Below, in pieces: positions 53,153 to 64,000 of a DNA stretch of 64,000 bases. The DNA is from Phycisphaerales bacterium (GTDB taxonomy: Bacteria > Planctomycetota > Phycisphaerae > Phycisphaerales > UBA1924). The position numbers and the translations under genes were made by a program. How positions within the stretch are numbered: position 1 is the stretch's first letter; every line of letters starts with the position of its first letter. The stretch is from contig JASBRY010000009.1 in the NCBI GenBank assembly GCA_030149165.1, positions 62,001-126,000 of the forward strand, read 5' to 3'. The notes beneath the pieces were generated by a model. That model was not told where the DNA came from, searched no databases, and was given only the letters and a program-made list of their open reading frames with translations.

Positions 53153-54592
53153 TTATGGACATCCCTGAGCATAAGCCGCGAGGTAGGCGCTGATGTCGAG
53201 GAAGTTGAAGGACCCGTTGTTGTCCCAATCGGCGACCCCATCCTGAGCCGAGAAAGCAGTCAGGAATGTGCTGATATCCAGGAAGTTGAGGGATCCATCT
53301 TCCAAGACATCCGCCGCGCAAGCTTCGACTGTGAGGTCGCAGTTCGCGTCGTTCTCCAAGTACGACAGGATGCGAGTCTGGACACGCTCGTCGAAGCGGA
53401 GGTCAATGTTGGAGAGTCCGCCGGGGCAGAGATGGCAGTAGGACATGATGGTCGCATTGAGTCGATCTGAACAGTCGCCGTTTCCACAGCCATCGATCGG
53501 TGGTGCGTAATCATCGTGTGTGTGTCCAGTTCCGAAGTTATGACCCATCTCGTGCGCCGCGACGATGACATCCCAGTTGTTGTGTGAGTTGTCCTGAAGC
53601 GGATTCGGGAAGAATCCTTCGAGATTGGCACTGACTCCGATTCCCCAGAAGTCATCGCACGCGCCTGGGAGGTACGCGACCCCGCCGCCAAGGTTTCGGG
53701 CGCTGAGTCCTTGAACCACGGCTCGTTCGATGTTCGCTTCGGCTCCAGAGTTGAACTCGGATTGGACATCTTGGAGGAAGTCGATGATGTCGCTTCCGCC
53801 ATACGGATCGTTGTTCGATGCGTATGTGCGGAGGAAGGGCACTGAGAGTGTCATATTGAGGTCGCGGTCATAAATGGTTGAGATCGCGGCAAGGAGCGTG
53901 GATGCGTATGACGCAGACGCTGTGGTGTTGCCTCCGAAGAGCGAGTTCGTGAACTCGTAGTCTGTTTCCACAGCGACCTTCGCGTCGCGTTGTGGTGGAT
54001 TCCCTTGCGGGATGAATGCGCCTCCAGTGCTTGTGAAGTCTTCTGATGGGAGACGCCCTGATGGGCTGAACACTGGATTGTTCATGTCCACAGCACAGTT
54101 CAGACCAGCAGGCTCGAGTCCGAGTTGTTCCGATGGAGTGATCACCAGATCAGCAGCGGTCTTTGCTTGTCCATCAAAGCGACCAGTCGAGATCACATGG
54201 CTCTCGTTGGCAACTTCAATGAAACCGGAAGTCCCGAACTGAGTGATTGAGATGTATGCGATTTGCGAGTCGTCCTCAGCGAGGTGACCACGCAGGTGGA
54301 TATCTGATGAGAGATCAATCGGATGCTCGTTGCCCTTCGCATCGACGGAGACGATGCGTGCGTCTGGAGTGAAGGGTGAGAAGCGTGTGAGTTCCAGTTC
54401 GGCGCGTGTGCCGTCTTGCAGAGTCACACTCAGTTCAACGATGTCGCCAATGCGGACCTGTTGAAATGAATCGACGCTCGTGAGCGCCGCGGGACTCGCT
54501 TGGATGGAGAACGCGTGGGCGTGTGGAGCCGCAAGTACTGAGAGGTTCAGAGCGGATGTTGCCGCAATAGCGAGAAGGGTCGACGAACGCAT
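53153..54592 (-). CDS. Secreted reprolysin-like zinc metalloprotease with dockerin tail
   Basis: 479 aa from the ATG at 54592. Signal peptide 'LLAIAATSALNLSVLAAPHA'. The metzincin motif 'HEMGHNFGTGHTHD' (H-E-x-x-H-x-x-G-x-x-H) stands near residue 350, and 'TIMSYCHLCPGG' supplies the Met-turn, so this is an M12B/M43-like adamalysin-type protease. The tail 'CAADVLEDGSLNFLDISTFL' ... 'SFNFLDISAYLAAYA' then QGCP is dockerin-like with flanking Cys. It should act outside the cell. The leader has a GGAG site. Confidence 0.85.
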   Translation of the reverse strand: MRSSTLLAIAATSALNLSVLAAPHAHAFSIQASPAALTSVDSFQQVRIGDIVELSVTLQDGTRAELELTRFSPFTPDARIVSVDAKGNEHPIDLSSDIHLRGHLAEDDSQIAYISITQFGTSGFIEVANESHVISTGRFDGQAKTAADLVITPSEQLGLEPAGLNCAVDMNNPVFSPSGRLPSEDFTSTGGAFIPQGNPPQRDAKVAVETDYEFTNSLFGGNTTASASYASTLLAAISTIYDRDLNMTLSVPFLRTYASNNDPYGGSDIIDFLQDVQSEFNSGAEANIERAVVQGLSARNLGGGVAYLPGACDDFWGIGVSANLEGFFPNPLQDNSHNNWDVIVAAHEMGHNFGTGHTHDDYAPPIDGCGNGDCSDRLNATIMSYCHLCPGGLSNIDLRFDERVQTRILSYLENDANCDLTVEACAADVLEDGSLNFLDISTFLTAFSAQDGVADWDNNGSFNFLDISAYLAAYAQGCP

Positions 54593-54810
54593 TGATAGAT
54601 ACTCCGTGATCGGTTTGGATTCAGGATCAGCAGCTCGGTCTTGATGCGCGCGACCACGCACACATCAGCCTTCCGGCTTTCCGAATCGGTCTTGAGATGT
54701 CGAAAACACACAACGCGGGGAGAGTTCCCCAGTTTGACACCACCCGATTCGGTCCAGAATCGGGGGTGGTTCCACGATAGTGGGTCTTTTTGACTGATGC
54801 AACGCTAATA

Positions 54811-54838
54811 AAAAACCCGCTGCACCAAGACTGCGGGT
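54811..54838 (-). terminator. Terminator of nhaA
   Basis: ACCCGC and GCGGGT form the stem around a 12-nt loop; on the minus strand it runs into TTTTTT. It lies about 30 bp past the stop at 54867. Confidence 0.75.
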
Positions 54839-54866
54839 CTCATTTGAGTTTGAAATAGCTGTTTAA

Positions 54867-56480
54867 TCAGTCTTCATCGTCATCGACGAGTGGTCCCATC
54901 GTTTCAGGTTCCGGCTCGGGACGCGCTTTGCAAGTCAGCAGGATCACAGCTCCAGCAATCGCGGAGATCGCGGACGCGACGAGGATCGCGAGCTTCGCGT
55001 GCTCAAGGTGCGCGATGTTGTTTGCATACGCGAGATTTGCGATGAAGATCGCCATGGTGAAGCCGATCCCGCCGAGGCATCCCGCGCCGAGGATGTGGCG
55101 CCACGACACACCACGAGGGAGCGATGCGATACCCATCAAGTACGCGATGTAGCAGAGGAGGATGATCCCGAGTGGTTTACCGATGACCAAGCCGAGGATA
55201 ATCCCGATCGCGGCTGGATCGGAAAGGTTCTCAGTGATCCCGCCGTGGATGGGGATCCCGGCGTTGGCGAGTGCAAAGACCGGGATGATGACGAACGCGG
55301 CCCAAGGATGGAGCACATGCTCGATGCGATGGAGTGGTGGCATGACCAGTCGCGAGTTGTGCATGATCGCGTTCACCGCGGCGCGCCGTTCGGATGATTC
55401 GGTCACATCGTACTCAGGATCATCGTGGGCGTTTGCGAACACATCGAGTGCCTTGCGTGTCGAGAAGACATAGTTGACCGCATTGACGCGTGCGTGCGCT
55501 GGGATAGTCAATGCGAGCAGCACGCCTGCGATGGTCGCGTGGACTCCAGACATGTACACGAAGTACCAGAGCGGGAGTCCCATCACGAGATAGAGCGTTA
55601 TCCAGCGCACACGCAGAACATTCATGAACATGAGGACCGCGACGATGGAGCCGGCGTATCCAAGATACGCGAGCTCGAGATTCTCAGTGTAGAACACCGC
55701 GATCACGACAAGCGCTCCAAGGTCATCGACAATCGCAAGACTGGTGAGGAAGACTTTGAGCGAGTTCGGGATGCGCGATCCGAGCATCGCAAGGATACCG
55801 ACAGCGAACGCGATGTCGGTCGCCATCGGGATCCCCCAACCCCCAATGGTTTCTTTGCCGAAGTTGAACGCGACGAAGATGAGTGCCGGACCGATCATCC
55901 CTCCAAGAGCACCAAAGATCGGGAGTGCGGCACGCTTGGGTGAAGCGAGCTCGCCGACGAGGATCTCGCGTTTGATTTCCAGTCCAACAACGAGGAAGAA
56001 GATCGCCATGAGCAGATCGTTAATCCACAGCGCCGAGGAGTGCTGCTGATACCACATGGGTTCTTCGGTCACCGGAATCCAGCCGTGCCCGCCGTGCCCA
56101 TCATCTGCGTGATCGTCTTCGCCGCCGGCGACCATCGAGAGGTCTTCAACTGCTTCTTCGATCTCGTCAGCGGCGTGTTCAATCGCGGATTCGCTGTGAT
56201 CAGTTGCGTGTGAGTCTGTTTCACCGTGATGCGCTCCAGAGTCTGCATGATCCGGTTCGATTGAGACGGCGATGGTGGTCTTGGTCTTGTAGAAGATGTC
56301 GTTGTAGGTATCGGCGTACTTGGAGTTTGCCCAGATCATCGCGATCGCGGTCATGAGCAGCAGGACGATCCCGCCGGAGCTGGAAAGCTTGGCGAATCGT
56401 GTGAATGGTCGCGCCAGTCGTTCGCTCGGCTCGGGATTCAAGCCGTGCGCTGCAGTTGGGACATGATGGTCGTCGGACAT
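54867..56480 (-). CDS. nhaA: Na+/H+ antiporter NhaA with His/Asp-rich insertion
   Basis: 537 aa; E. coli NhaA has 388. Family text is clear: 'LWINDLLMAIFFLVVGLEIK', 'GWGIPMATDIAFAVGILAML' (the ion-binding Asp pair lies in 'ATDIAFA' and 'AIVDDLGALVVIA'). Between helices 1 and 2, about residues 55-140, is an insertion full of His, Asp and Glu ('HATDHSESAIEHAADE', 'DDHADDGHGGHGW'). It would face the periplasm. It could bind metal or sense pH; this is inference. A Shine-Dalgarno (CAGGAG) precedes the ATG. Confidence 0.9.
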   Translation of the reverse strand: MSDDHHVPTAAHGLNPEPSERLARPFTRFAKLSSSGGIVLLLMTAIAMIWANSKYADTYNDIFYKTKTTIAVSIEPDHADSGAHHGETDSHATDHSESAIEHAADEIEEAVEDLSMVAGGEDDHADDGHGGHGWIPVTEEPMWYQQHSSALWINDLLMAIFFLVVGLEIKREILVGELASPKRAALPIFGALGGMIGPALIFVAFNFGKETIGGWGIPMATDIAFAVGILAMLGSRIPNSLKVFLTSLAIVDDLGALVVIAVFYTENLELAYLGYAGSIVAVLMFMNVLRVRWITLYLVMGLPLWYFVYMSGVHATIAGVLLALTIPAHARVNAVNYVFSTRKALDVFANAHDDPEYDVTESSERRAAVNAIMHNSRLVMPPLHRIEHVLHPWAAFVIIPVFALANAGIPIHGGITENLSDPAAIGIILGLVIGKPLGIILLCYIAYLMGIASLPRGVSWRHILGAGCLGGIGFTMAIFIANLAYANNIAHLEHAKLAILVASAISAIAGAVILLTCKARPEPEPETMGPLVDDDED

Positions 56481-56674
56481 AACAGGGACTCCTGAGAAAA
56501 CGCAGAACGGTCACCCCTGATTTGGGGGCGATTTATGCCAGTGTGTCCATGTTCTATCGGGCGTTGGGATATGTACGGTTTATTGAGAGCGAGCAAGTGG
56601 GGTACAAAACCGACTCGCGAATGGTCGGAGCGATCCGGAGCGTCTCGTGCGGGCGAAAACTGCGCGGGCGGGGT

Positions 56675-58015
56675 TCAGTGCTGGAATGGATACAGACCAG
56701 GCATGTCCAGAATAGAGGTCAGCTCATCGAGGATCGAAAGACATTGCTGAGCGAGCTTCGGATCCAGCAGATCATGTTTCGTGAGCTCGTCGGGATAGGT
56801 CCGTTCGACAAACTCAACCAATCGAGCGTGGAGATCGTTGGTCATGATGACACCTTGGTGGACGGCACTCAGTTCAGTATCCGAGAGCGGGACGCGGAGC
56901 CGCAAGCACGCAGGACCTCCGCCGTTGCGCATCGACTCGCGGACATCGAGGTAGTGGACGGCGTTGATGGGATTCGTTGAGTCCCCAATCATCTGATCGA
57001 TGAAAGCTTTGACGCTCGGATTCTCGCTGGACTCGAGCGGCGCGATCAGTGCCATGGATCCATCGGGGAGTGTGACGATCTGAGAGTTGAAGAGGTAGCT
57101 TGTGACCGCGTCTTCGAGCGAGAAGTCGGTGTCGTGTGCCTCGATGGTGGTCAGCGGCTTGCCCAATGGGCCAGCGAGGTCTGTCAGCATCGAACGCGAG
57201 GTCGCGAACGCTTGCTCGTGGTAGAGGAACACGGACTCGTTCCCCGTTGCGATGACATCGTTGTGGAAGACTCCCGCATCGATCGCGTCGGGATGCTGAC
57301 GCGCGAAGATCACACGCGATGGATCGAGCTGATGCGTGCGTGCGATCGCTTCGCACGCGGCTCGCGTTTGTCGTGATGGATAGTTGCGAGCGCTGTTGGT
57401 TGGATCGTGGACATCAACGCCGTAGACAAAGAGCTCGATTCCCGGCTGATCGTGTGATGGTGTAAATCGGATGTGGTTCGCGGCTCCCTCATCGGCGAAG
57501 CGTGCTTGATCTGGGAGCGGATCATGCACGACAAAGTGCGAGTCGTCTTTGAAGATCATCCGCAGCGCGCGTGTCGTGGTAGGGTGCTCAATCGATCGGT
57601 GGAGATTGGAGACGAGGTTCGCTGGAGTGAGGTGGACTTTGTGGTCCTTGGTGTCGGGACTCGGAGAAACAGTCGCGGCATTCGCGGCCCACATGCTGCT
57701 GGCGCTCCACGCCGCGGCGAGGAGCGTGGGGTCCGCGTCATTCGCTTGTGCGAGCAGATGTGCCTCAGAGCCCTCGAATCCGATGCGCCGCAGGAAGCTC
57801 AGATCTGGACGCTGCTGAGGGGGGAGCACGCCTTGGGTTAGCCCCAAGTCCATCAGTGCCTTCATTTTGGAGAGTCCCTGCAGAGCAGCAGCTTTGGGTT
57901 TGGAAGTTCCTCCCGCGTTGGAGAGCGAGGCGATGTTCCCGGCGGAGAGTCCGGCGTAGTTGTGGGTTGGTCCGATGAGACCATCGAAGTTGACTTCCTG
58001 AAAATTACTCGGCAT
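56675..58015 (-). CDS. astB: N-succinylarginine dihydrolase AstB
   Basis: 446 aa from the ATG at 58015. 'VNFDGLIGPTHNYAGLSAGN' opens the AstB family. 'IDAGVFHNDVIATGNESVFL' contains the catalytic His, and 'MRNGGGPACLRLRVPL' the catalytic Cys near the end. It hydrolyses N2-succinylarginine to succinylornithine, ammonia and CO2 in arginine catabolism. None of astA, astC, astD or astE is in this window. TACGCT lies 6 nt before the ATG. Confidence 0.9.
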   Translation of the reverse strand: MPSNFQEVNFDGLIGPTHNYAGLSAGNIASLSNAGGTSKPKAAALQGLSKMKALMDLGLTQGVLPPQQRPDLSFLRRIGFEGSEAHLLAQANDADPTLLAAAWSASSMWAANAATVSPSPDTKDHKVHLTPANLVSNLHRSIEHPTTTRALRMIFKDDSHFVVHDPLPDQARFADEGAANHIRFTPSHDQPGIELFVYGVDVHDPTNSARNYPSRQTRAACEAIARTHQLDPSRVIFARQHPDAIDAGVFHNDVIATGNESVFLYHEQAFATSRSMLTDLAGPLGKPLTTIEAHDTDFSLEDAVTSYLFNSQIVTLPDGSMALIAPLESSENPSVKAFIDQMIGDSTNPINAVHYLDVRESMRNGGGPACLRLRVPLSDTELSAVHQGVIMTNDLHARLVEFVERTYPDELTKHDLLDPKLAQQCLSILDELTSILDMPGLYPFQH

Positions 58016-58328
58016 AAAGACAGCGTAGGTCTGAGCGACACAGGACAAGGCTCAAGAGCATCATTCAGAGGCGGGAATGCTTGATTTGAGCACATTGAGC
58101 GGGATTTGGGGCACTCAAGCACGCAAGCCTGAGCACGCGGGAATGATTGGGTGTTATCGGACATTCACTGGTTGAATGATGGTGGGTGGACTTGACAAAT
58201 GCTCCGATCGCGCGTTCCGTGTCGGCTCAGGCTATCTATATAGAGATCGCGATCCGGCTGGAGTTGGTTGGGAATGCGGGTCCTGATTTGAGCAGTTTGT
58301 GAGCAGATGGTCCCAACGAGAGGCGTTC
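58016..58328. other. Intergenic region, 313 bp, divergent astB/topA
   Basis: It contains the astB -10 (TACGCT) at its left end. A TTGACA (58192-58197) and a TATATA (58237-58242) lie on the topA side but are not at promoter spacing from each other. No gene seen. Confidence 0.5.
58022..58027 (-). promoter_or_regulatory. Candidate -10 element for astB
   Basis: Minus-strand TACGCT ends 6 nt before the ATG at 58015. TTGTCC lies 15 bp upstream. No Shine-Dalgarno. Confidence 0.4.
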
Positions 58329-61187
<2,859 letters not shown>

Positions 61188-61232
61188 TCTGTTTCCAATC
61201 TGATCAAAAGTCAATGCTCAGACGCGCGTACC

Positions 61233-63098
61233 ATGTCAGCGATGAGCAGCTTTCTGATGAGCACCAACACCAAGCAGTATGTCCGCAGGATCGGACGCTG
61301 GGTGCACGACCATCCCGACGGCTGGTTGAACATCATCGGCGCCGCGATCGGGATTCTCACAGCGCTCGCCGCGATCGGATTCGCGTGGGCGCTCGAGCGC
61401 GTTGAGCACTGGACACAGCACCTGCAAGGCGAGTTGCAGGGCGTGGACGATTCTCGATTATGGTTGATGCCTCTGATCCCGATGGTGGGGGCGTTGATAT
61501 CTGGAGTTCTGGTCTATTACTTTGCTCGTGAAGCGGCGGGTCACGGCGTCCCTCAAGTGCTCGACGCGATCGTGCGCCGAGGGGGGATTCTCAAGAAGCG
61601 CGTCGGGTTCATCAAAATCGTTTCGTCCATCTGCACAGTGGGTACCGGCGGTTCAGCGGGTGCGGAAGGTCCAATTGTGCAAGCGGGTTCCGTGATCGGT
61701 TCGAGCTTGGCGCAGCGTTTGGGTGTGGAACGCAAGCACATCAACACGCTCGTCGGATGCGGTGCCGCGGCGGGGATCGCGAGTATCTTCAACGCACCCA
61801 TCGCGGGGGTATTCTTCGCGCTGGAGATTTTACTGCGTGATTTCTCGCTCAGGACTTTCACTCCGATCGTGATGGCATCGGTCTTTGCGACCGCGTTTAC
61901 GCAGGTCGTGCTCCCGAGCGAGGACGCGATCTTCGCGTTTGAGCTGTCGGGATATTTGTTTACGCTGATCGAACTCCCGAGCTACATGATCCTCGGATTC
62001 GTGTGTGCCGTCGCATCGTGGATGTTTGTCGAGATGCTGCATATTTCGGAGGACGCGTTCGGACGCATCAATCTGCATCGCATCTTCAAACCAGTGCTTG
62101 GCGCCTTGCTGCTGGGGATGCTGGGTATGGTGGGTCAGCGTGCGTGCGTGGCGCTCGATACCAGTTCATTGGTCCCGACGGATTCTCCGGTCCCTGTGTT
62201 CTTTGGGAATGGATACGCGATGATCCGCTCCCTCTTGGATCCGTCGCACTTTACCGCCGCGGATGTGACCTGGACGGCGGTGATCACGCTCGGATTGTTG
62301 TTGTTTGCGAAGATCGTCGCGACGAGCTGCACGCTCGGATCGGGAGGTTCCGGAGGTGTGTTCGCGCCGGCGCTATTCATCGGCGCGACCGTCGGCGGGA
62401 CCTACGGCTTGGTGCTCGAGATGCTCGGACTGATCCCCTCCGGCGGATCTCCCGCGAGCTACGCGCTTGTTGGGATGGCGGCGGTCGTCGCGGGATCGAC
62501 CTTTGCGCCGATGACTTCGATTCTTATGCTGTTTGAACTCACGCGTGAGCCGAGGGTGCTGGCACCGATTATGCTCGCGGCGATCATTTCCACGATGTTC
62601 TCGCGGATGTTCATGCCCAACTCCATCTACACCGCCAAGCTCCGACGAGCGGGCGTGCGGATCGGGACAGGGCGCGATCTTGGGATCTTGCGTCATGTCC
62701 CTCTCGCGAGCGTGAAGTACGACGCGCTCCCGAGCGAGCCGGTCTACGCGTCTGATCCGCTCAGCAAACTCATTACCCTTCACGCGCACCACAATGTTCC
62801 TGATTTCCCTGTGATTGATCACGAGGGGCATTACATCGGGATGGTCACAGGACGCGACATGCGATCGGCGCTGATCGATCGAGAAGCGATCCCGCTGCTG
62901 CTCGTCGCGGAGCTGATGCGTTCGGATATCCCGACTGTGTCTGCTGGAGAGCATCTCGACACGGTGCTCGACAAGTTCAGCAAGTCCGATGTGTCGAGCT
63001 TGTGCGTCGTGGATCAGTTCGGACAGATGAATCCGGTGGGACTGGTGACGCGCGAGCAAGTCATGAAGCGCCACAACGAGGTGCTTGACGAGGCGTGA
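61233..63098 (+). CDS. CLC-family chloride channel/antiporter with CBS pair
   Basis: 621 aa; starts at 61233 or 61257. About ten or more helices, with 'GTGGSAGAEGPIVQAGS' (the usual G-R-E-G-P reads G-A-E-G-P, keeping the gating Glu) and 'GSGGSGGVFAPALFIGAT'. Residues about 475-615 are a CBS domain pair ('VIDHEGHYIGMVTGRDMRSA' and 'VDQFGQMNPVGLVTREQ'), which usually binds nucleotides. Whether it is a channel or an H+/Cl- exchanger cannot be told from sequence. Same strand as topA, 45 bp after it. Confidence 0.9.
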   Translation: MSAMSSFLMSTNTKQYVRRIGRWVHDHPDGWLNIIGAAIGILTALAAIGFAWALERVEHWTQHLQGELQGVDDSRLWLMPLIPMVGALISGVLVYYFAREAAGHGVPQVLDAIVRRGGILKKRVGFIKIVSSICTVGTGGSAGAEGPIVQAGSVIGSSLAQRLGVERKHINTLVGCGAAAGIASIFNAPIAGVFFALEILLRDFSLRTFTPIVMASVFATAFTQVVLPSEDAIFAFELSGYLFTLIELPSYMILGFVCAVASWMFVEMLHISEDAFGRINLHRIFKPVLGALLLGMLGMVGQRACVALDTSSLVPTDSPVPVFFGNGYAMIRSLLDPSHFTAADVTWTAVITLGLLLFAKIVATSCTLGSGGSGGVFAPALFIGATVGGTYGLVLEMLGLIPSGGSPASYALVGMAAVVAGSTFAPMTSILMLFELTREPRVLAPIMLAAIISTMFSRMFMPNSIYTAKLRRAGVRIGTGRDLGILRHVPLASVKYDALPSEPVYASDPLSKLITLHAHHNVPDFPVIDHEGHYIGMVTGRDMRSALIDREAIPLLLVAELMRSDIPTVSAGEHLDTVLDKFSKSDVSSLCVVDQFGQMNPVGLVTREQVMKRHNEVLDEA

Positions 63099-63123
63099 GT
63101 GAAACCCCAGATTCGGTTTCCCA

Positions 63124-63129
63124 TACACT
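63124..63129 (+). promoter_or_regulatory. Candidate -10 element for the beta-lactamase-family gene
   Basis: TACACT ends 5 nt before the ATG at 63135; no Shine-Dalgarno. Confidence 0.4.
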
Positions 63130-63134
63130 GTGGT

Positions 63135-64000
63135 ATGAACATAACAACAGCGATCACTCTGGTCACGCTCGCTTCTGTTTCATGGATCGCACATGCGGAT
63201 GATCCGATCCAGGACGCGGTGCATAAACACATCGAGCCGTTGATCGAAACGAAGCTCGTTCCCAGTGCCGTGGTGGGGGTGTACAAGGATGGCAAGGAGT
63301 CGTACTACACGCTCGGAACAATCGCGCTCGATGGAGACGAATCACCATCGATCGACACGCTCTATGAGATCGGTTCGATCTCCAAAGTCATGACCGGTGT
63401 GCTCTTTGCAGATTCAATCCGTCGCGGTGAGGTGACCAAGCACACGCTCCTCGATGAGCTTCTACCTGAGGGGGTTGACGCGAAGGACTATGAGGGAACG
63501 GAGGTCGAACTCTGGCACCTGACGACGCACTCATCGGGTTGGCCGACGGCTCCGGCGAATCTGCGTCCGACTGATCCCGATAAGCCGTTCATGGGGTACA
63601 CACAGGAGATGCTGTTTGAGTACATCTCAAAGGTTCGTCCAAAGCGCACTCCCGGAACAGAGTTTGAGTACTCGAATCTTGCGGTTGGACTGCTCGGCGA
63701 TCTGATTGCGGATCAAGCAGGGATGAGTTACGAGGAGGCGGTGATCCAGCGAGTATTTGAGCCGATGGGAGTCGAGGGGTTCCAGATCATCCTCGATGAG
63801 GAACAATCCAAGCGGCTCGCTCCAGCGACTTCGAGCGGACGCTCGACGAAGCCTTGGGAAGACATCGGACCGATGAATCCCGCAGGGATGTGGGTCGCAT
63901 CCGCGCCGTCACTGCTGGACTTTGCGATCGCGAATCTGAGCGATGAGCAGGATGGAATCTATGAGTCTCTAATGCTCTCGCGCGAGCCGATGTTCGAGAG
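63135..64000 (+). CDS. Serine beta-lactamase/class C penicillin-binding-type protein, 3' truncated
   Basis: The ORF runs off the end of the window and so is absent from the track. Translation starts MNITTAITLVTLASVSWIAH, a signal peptide. 'EIGSISKVMTG' holds the S-x-x-K nucleophile pair and 'FEYSNLAVGLLGD' the Y-x-N motif of the beta-lactamase (S12) fold. The family includes AmpC-like enzymes, esterases and D,D-peptidases; no antibiotic role is implied. The third motif (K/H-x-G) lies past the end or is not visible. Confidence 0.8.
   Translation, partial: MNITTAITLVTLASVSWIAHADDPIQDAVHKHIEPLIETKLVPSAVVGVYKDGKESYYTLGTIALDGDESPSIDTLYEIGSISKVMTGVLFADSIRRGEVTKHTLLDELLPEGVDAKDYEGTEVELWHLTTHSSGWPTAPANLRPTDPDKPFMGYTQEMLFEYISKVRPKRTPGTEFEYSNLAVGLLGDLIADQAGMSYEEAVIQRVFEPMGVEGFQIILDEEQSKRLAPATSSGRSTKPWEDIGPMNPAGMWVASAPSLLDFAIANLSDEQDGIYESLMLSREPMFE

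Noticed and set aside
54739-54770. Imperfect inverted repeat (ACCACC..CGATTC / GAATCGGGGGTGGT)
   Set aside because: A two-base bulge and no T run; it might be a leader structure of the metalloprotease gene but nothing supports a function.
63101-63120. Terminator after the CLC gene (GAAACC...GGTTTC)
   Set aside because: Six-base stem with no T run; too weak to list.

Overview
The window looks like chromosomal DNA from a planctomycete, most likely class Phycisphaerae. The evidence is family content: a HYExAFE-type protein, a CRTAC1-type FG-GAP protein, an excisionase-HTH/receiver fusion, a giant signal peptidase I, and many secreted proteins that end in a duplicated dockerin-like tail finishing in Gly-x-Cys-Pro. 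I could run no database search, so taxonomy and names rest on motif recognition. There are about 52 protein genes and one tRNA. I see no IS element, prophage, CRISPR array or rRNA.

Layout. 0-5.3 kb: end of a pseudopilin-like gene, a small membrane protein, then an MlaF ATPase, an MlaD/MCE protein and an alpha/beta hydrolase (lipid trafficking, no permease gene here). 5.4-10.3 kb: HYExAFE protein, three small membrane proteins, a PSP1/RicT protein and a giant LepB. 10.3-15.3 kb (minus): UbiA/MqnP prenyltransferase, DUF167, CRTAC1-like secreted protein, an apparently orphan DNA methyltransferase and a HExxH lipoprotein. 15.3-24.2 kb (mostly plus): glycosyltransferase, DEAD-box helicase, HU (minus), ArfB, TsaB, then a signalling trio (HTH-receiver, HDOD-histidine kinase, degenerate receiver-GAF). 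24.2-29.4 kb (minus): Der, then MetRS, DUF2007/zinc-ribbon protein, HAD phosphatase and an unknown, packed as an operon. 29.5-34.8 kb (plus): ECF sigma, anti-sigma, large secreted protein, GAF-PP2C phosphatase. 34.8-40.6 kb (minus): a 48-aa ORF with a perfect Shine-Dalgarno, PlsY, an orphan dockerin tail, Tmk, a VWA-like protein and DoxX.

40.8-54.6 kb is the distinctive part: tRNA-Leu(TAG), then five secreted surface proteins with the Cys-bracketed dockerin-like tail. Two of them are adhesin-like paralogues built from repeats of about 179 aa. Four of the five have a recognisable hairpin terminator just beyond their 3' end. A cytosine-deaminase-like gene, upp and one secreted unknown interrupt the block. 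54.8-64 kb: NhaA with a His/acidic insertion, AstB, TopA with a histone-H1-like N-terminus, a CLC channel with CBS domains, and the start of a serine beta-lactamase-family protein.

Two patterns run across the window. (1) Many housekeeping genes have a -10-like hexamer only 5-8 nt before the start codon and no Shine-Dalgarno, which suggests leaderless transcripts. The dockerin-tailed surface-protein genes instead mostly have purine-rich Shine-Dalgarno leaders. (2) The dockerin tail is repeated in protein and in DNA, including an orphan copy, so it appears to be a module that is duplicated and moved between genes.
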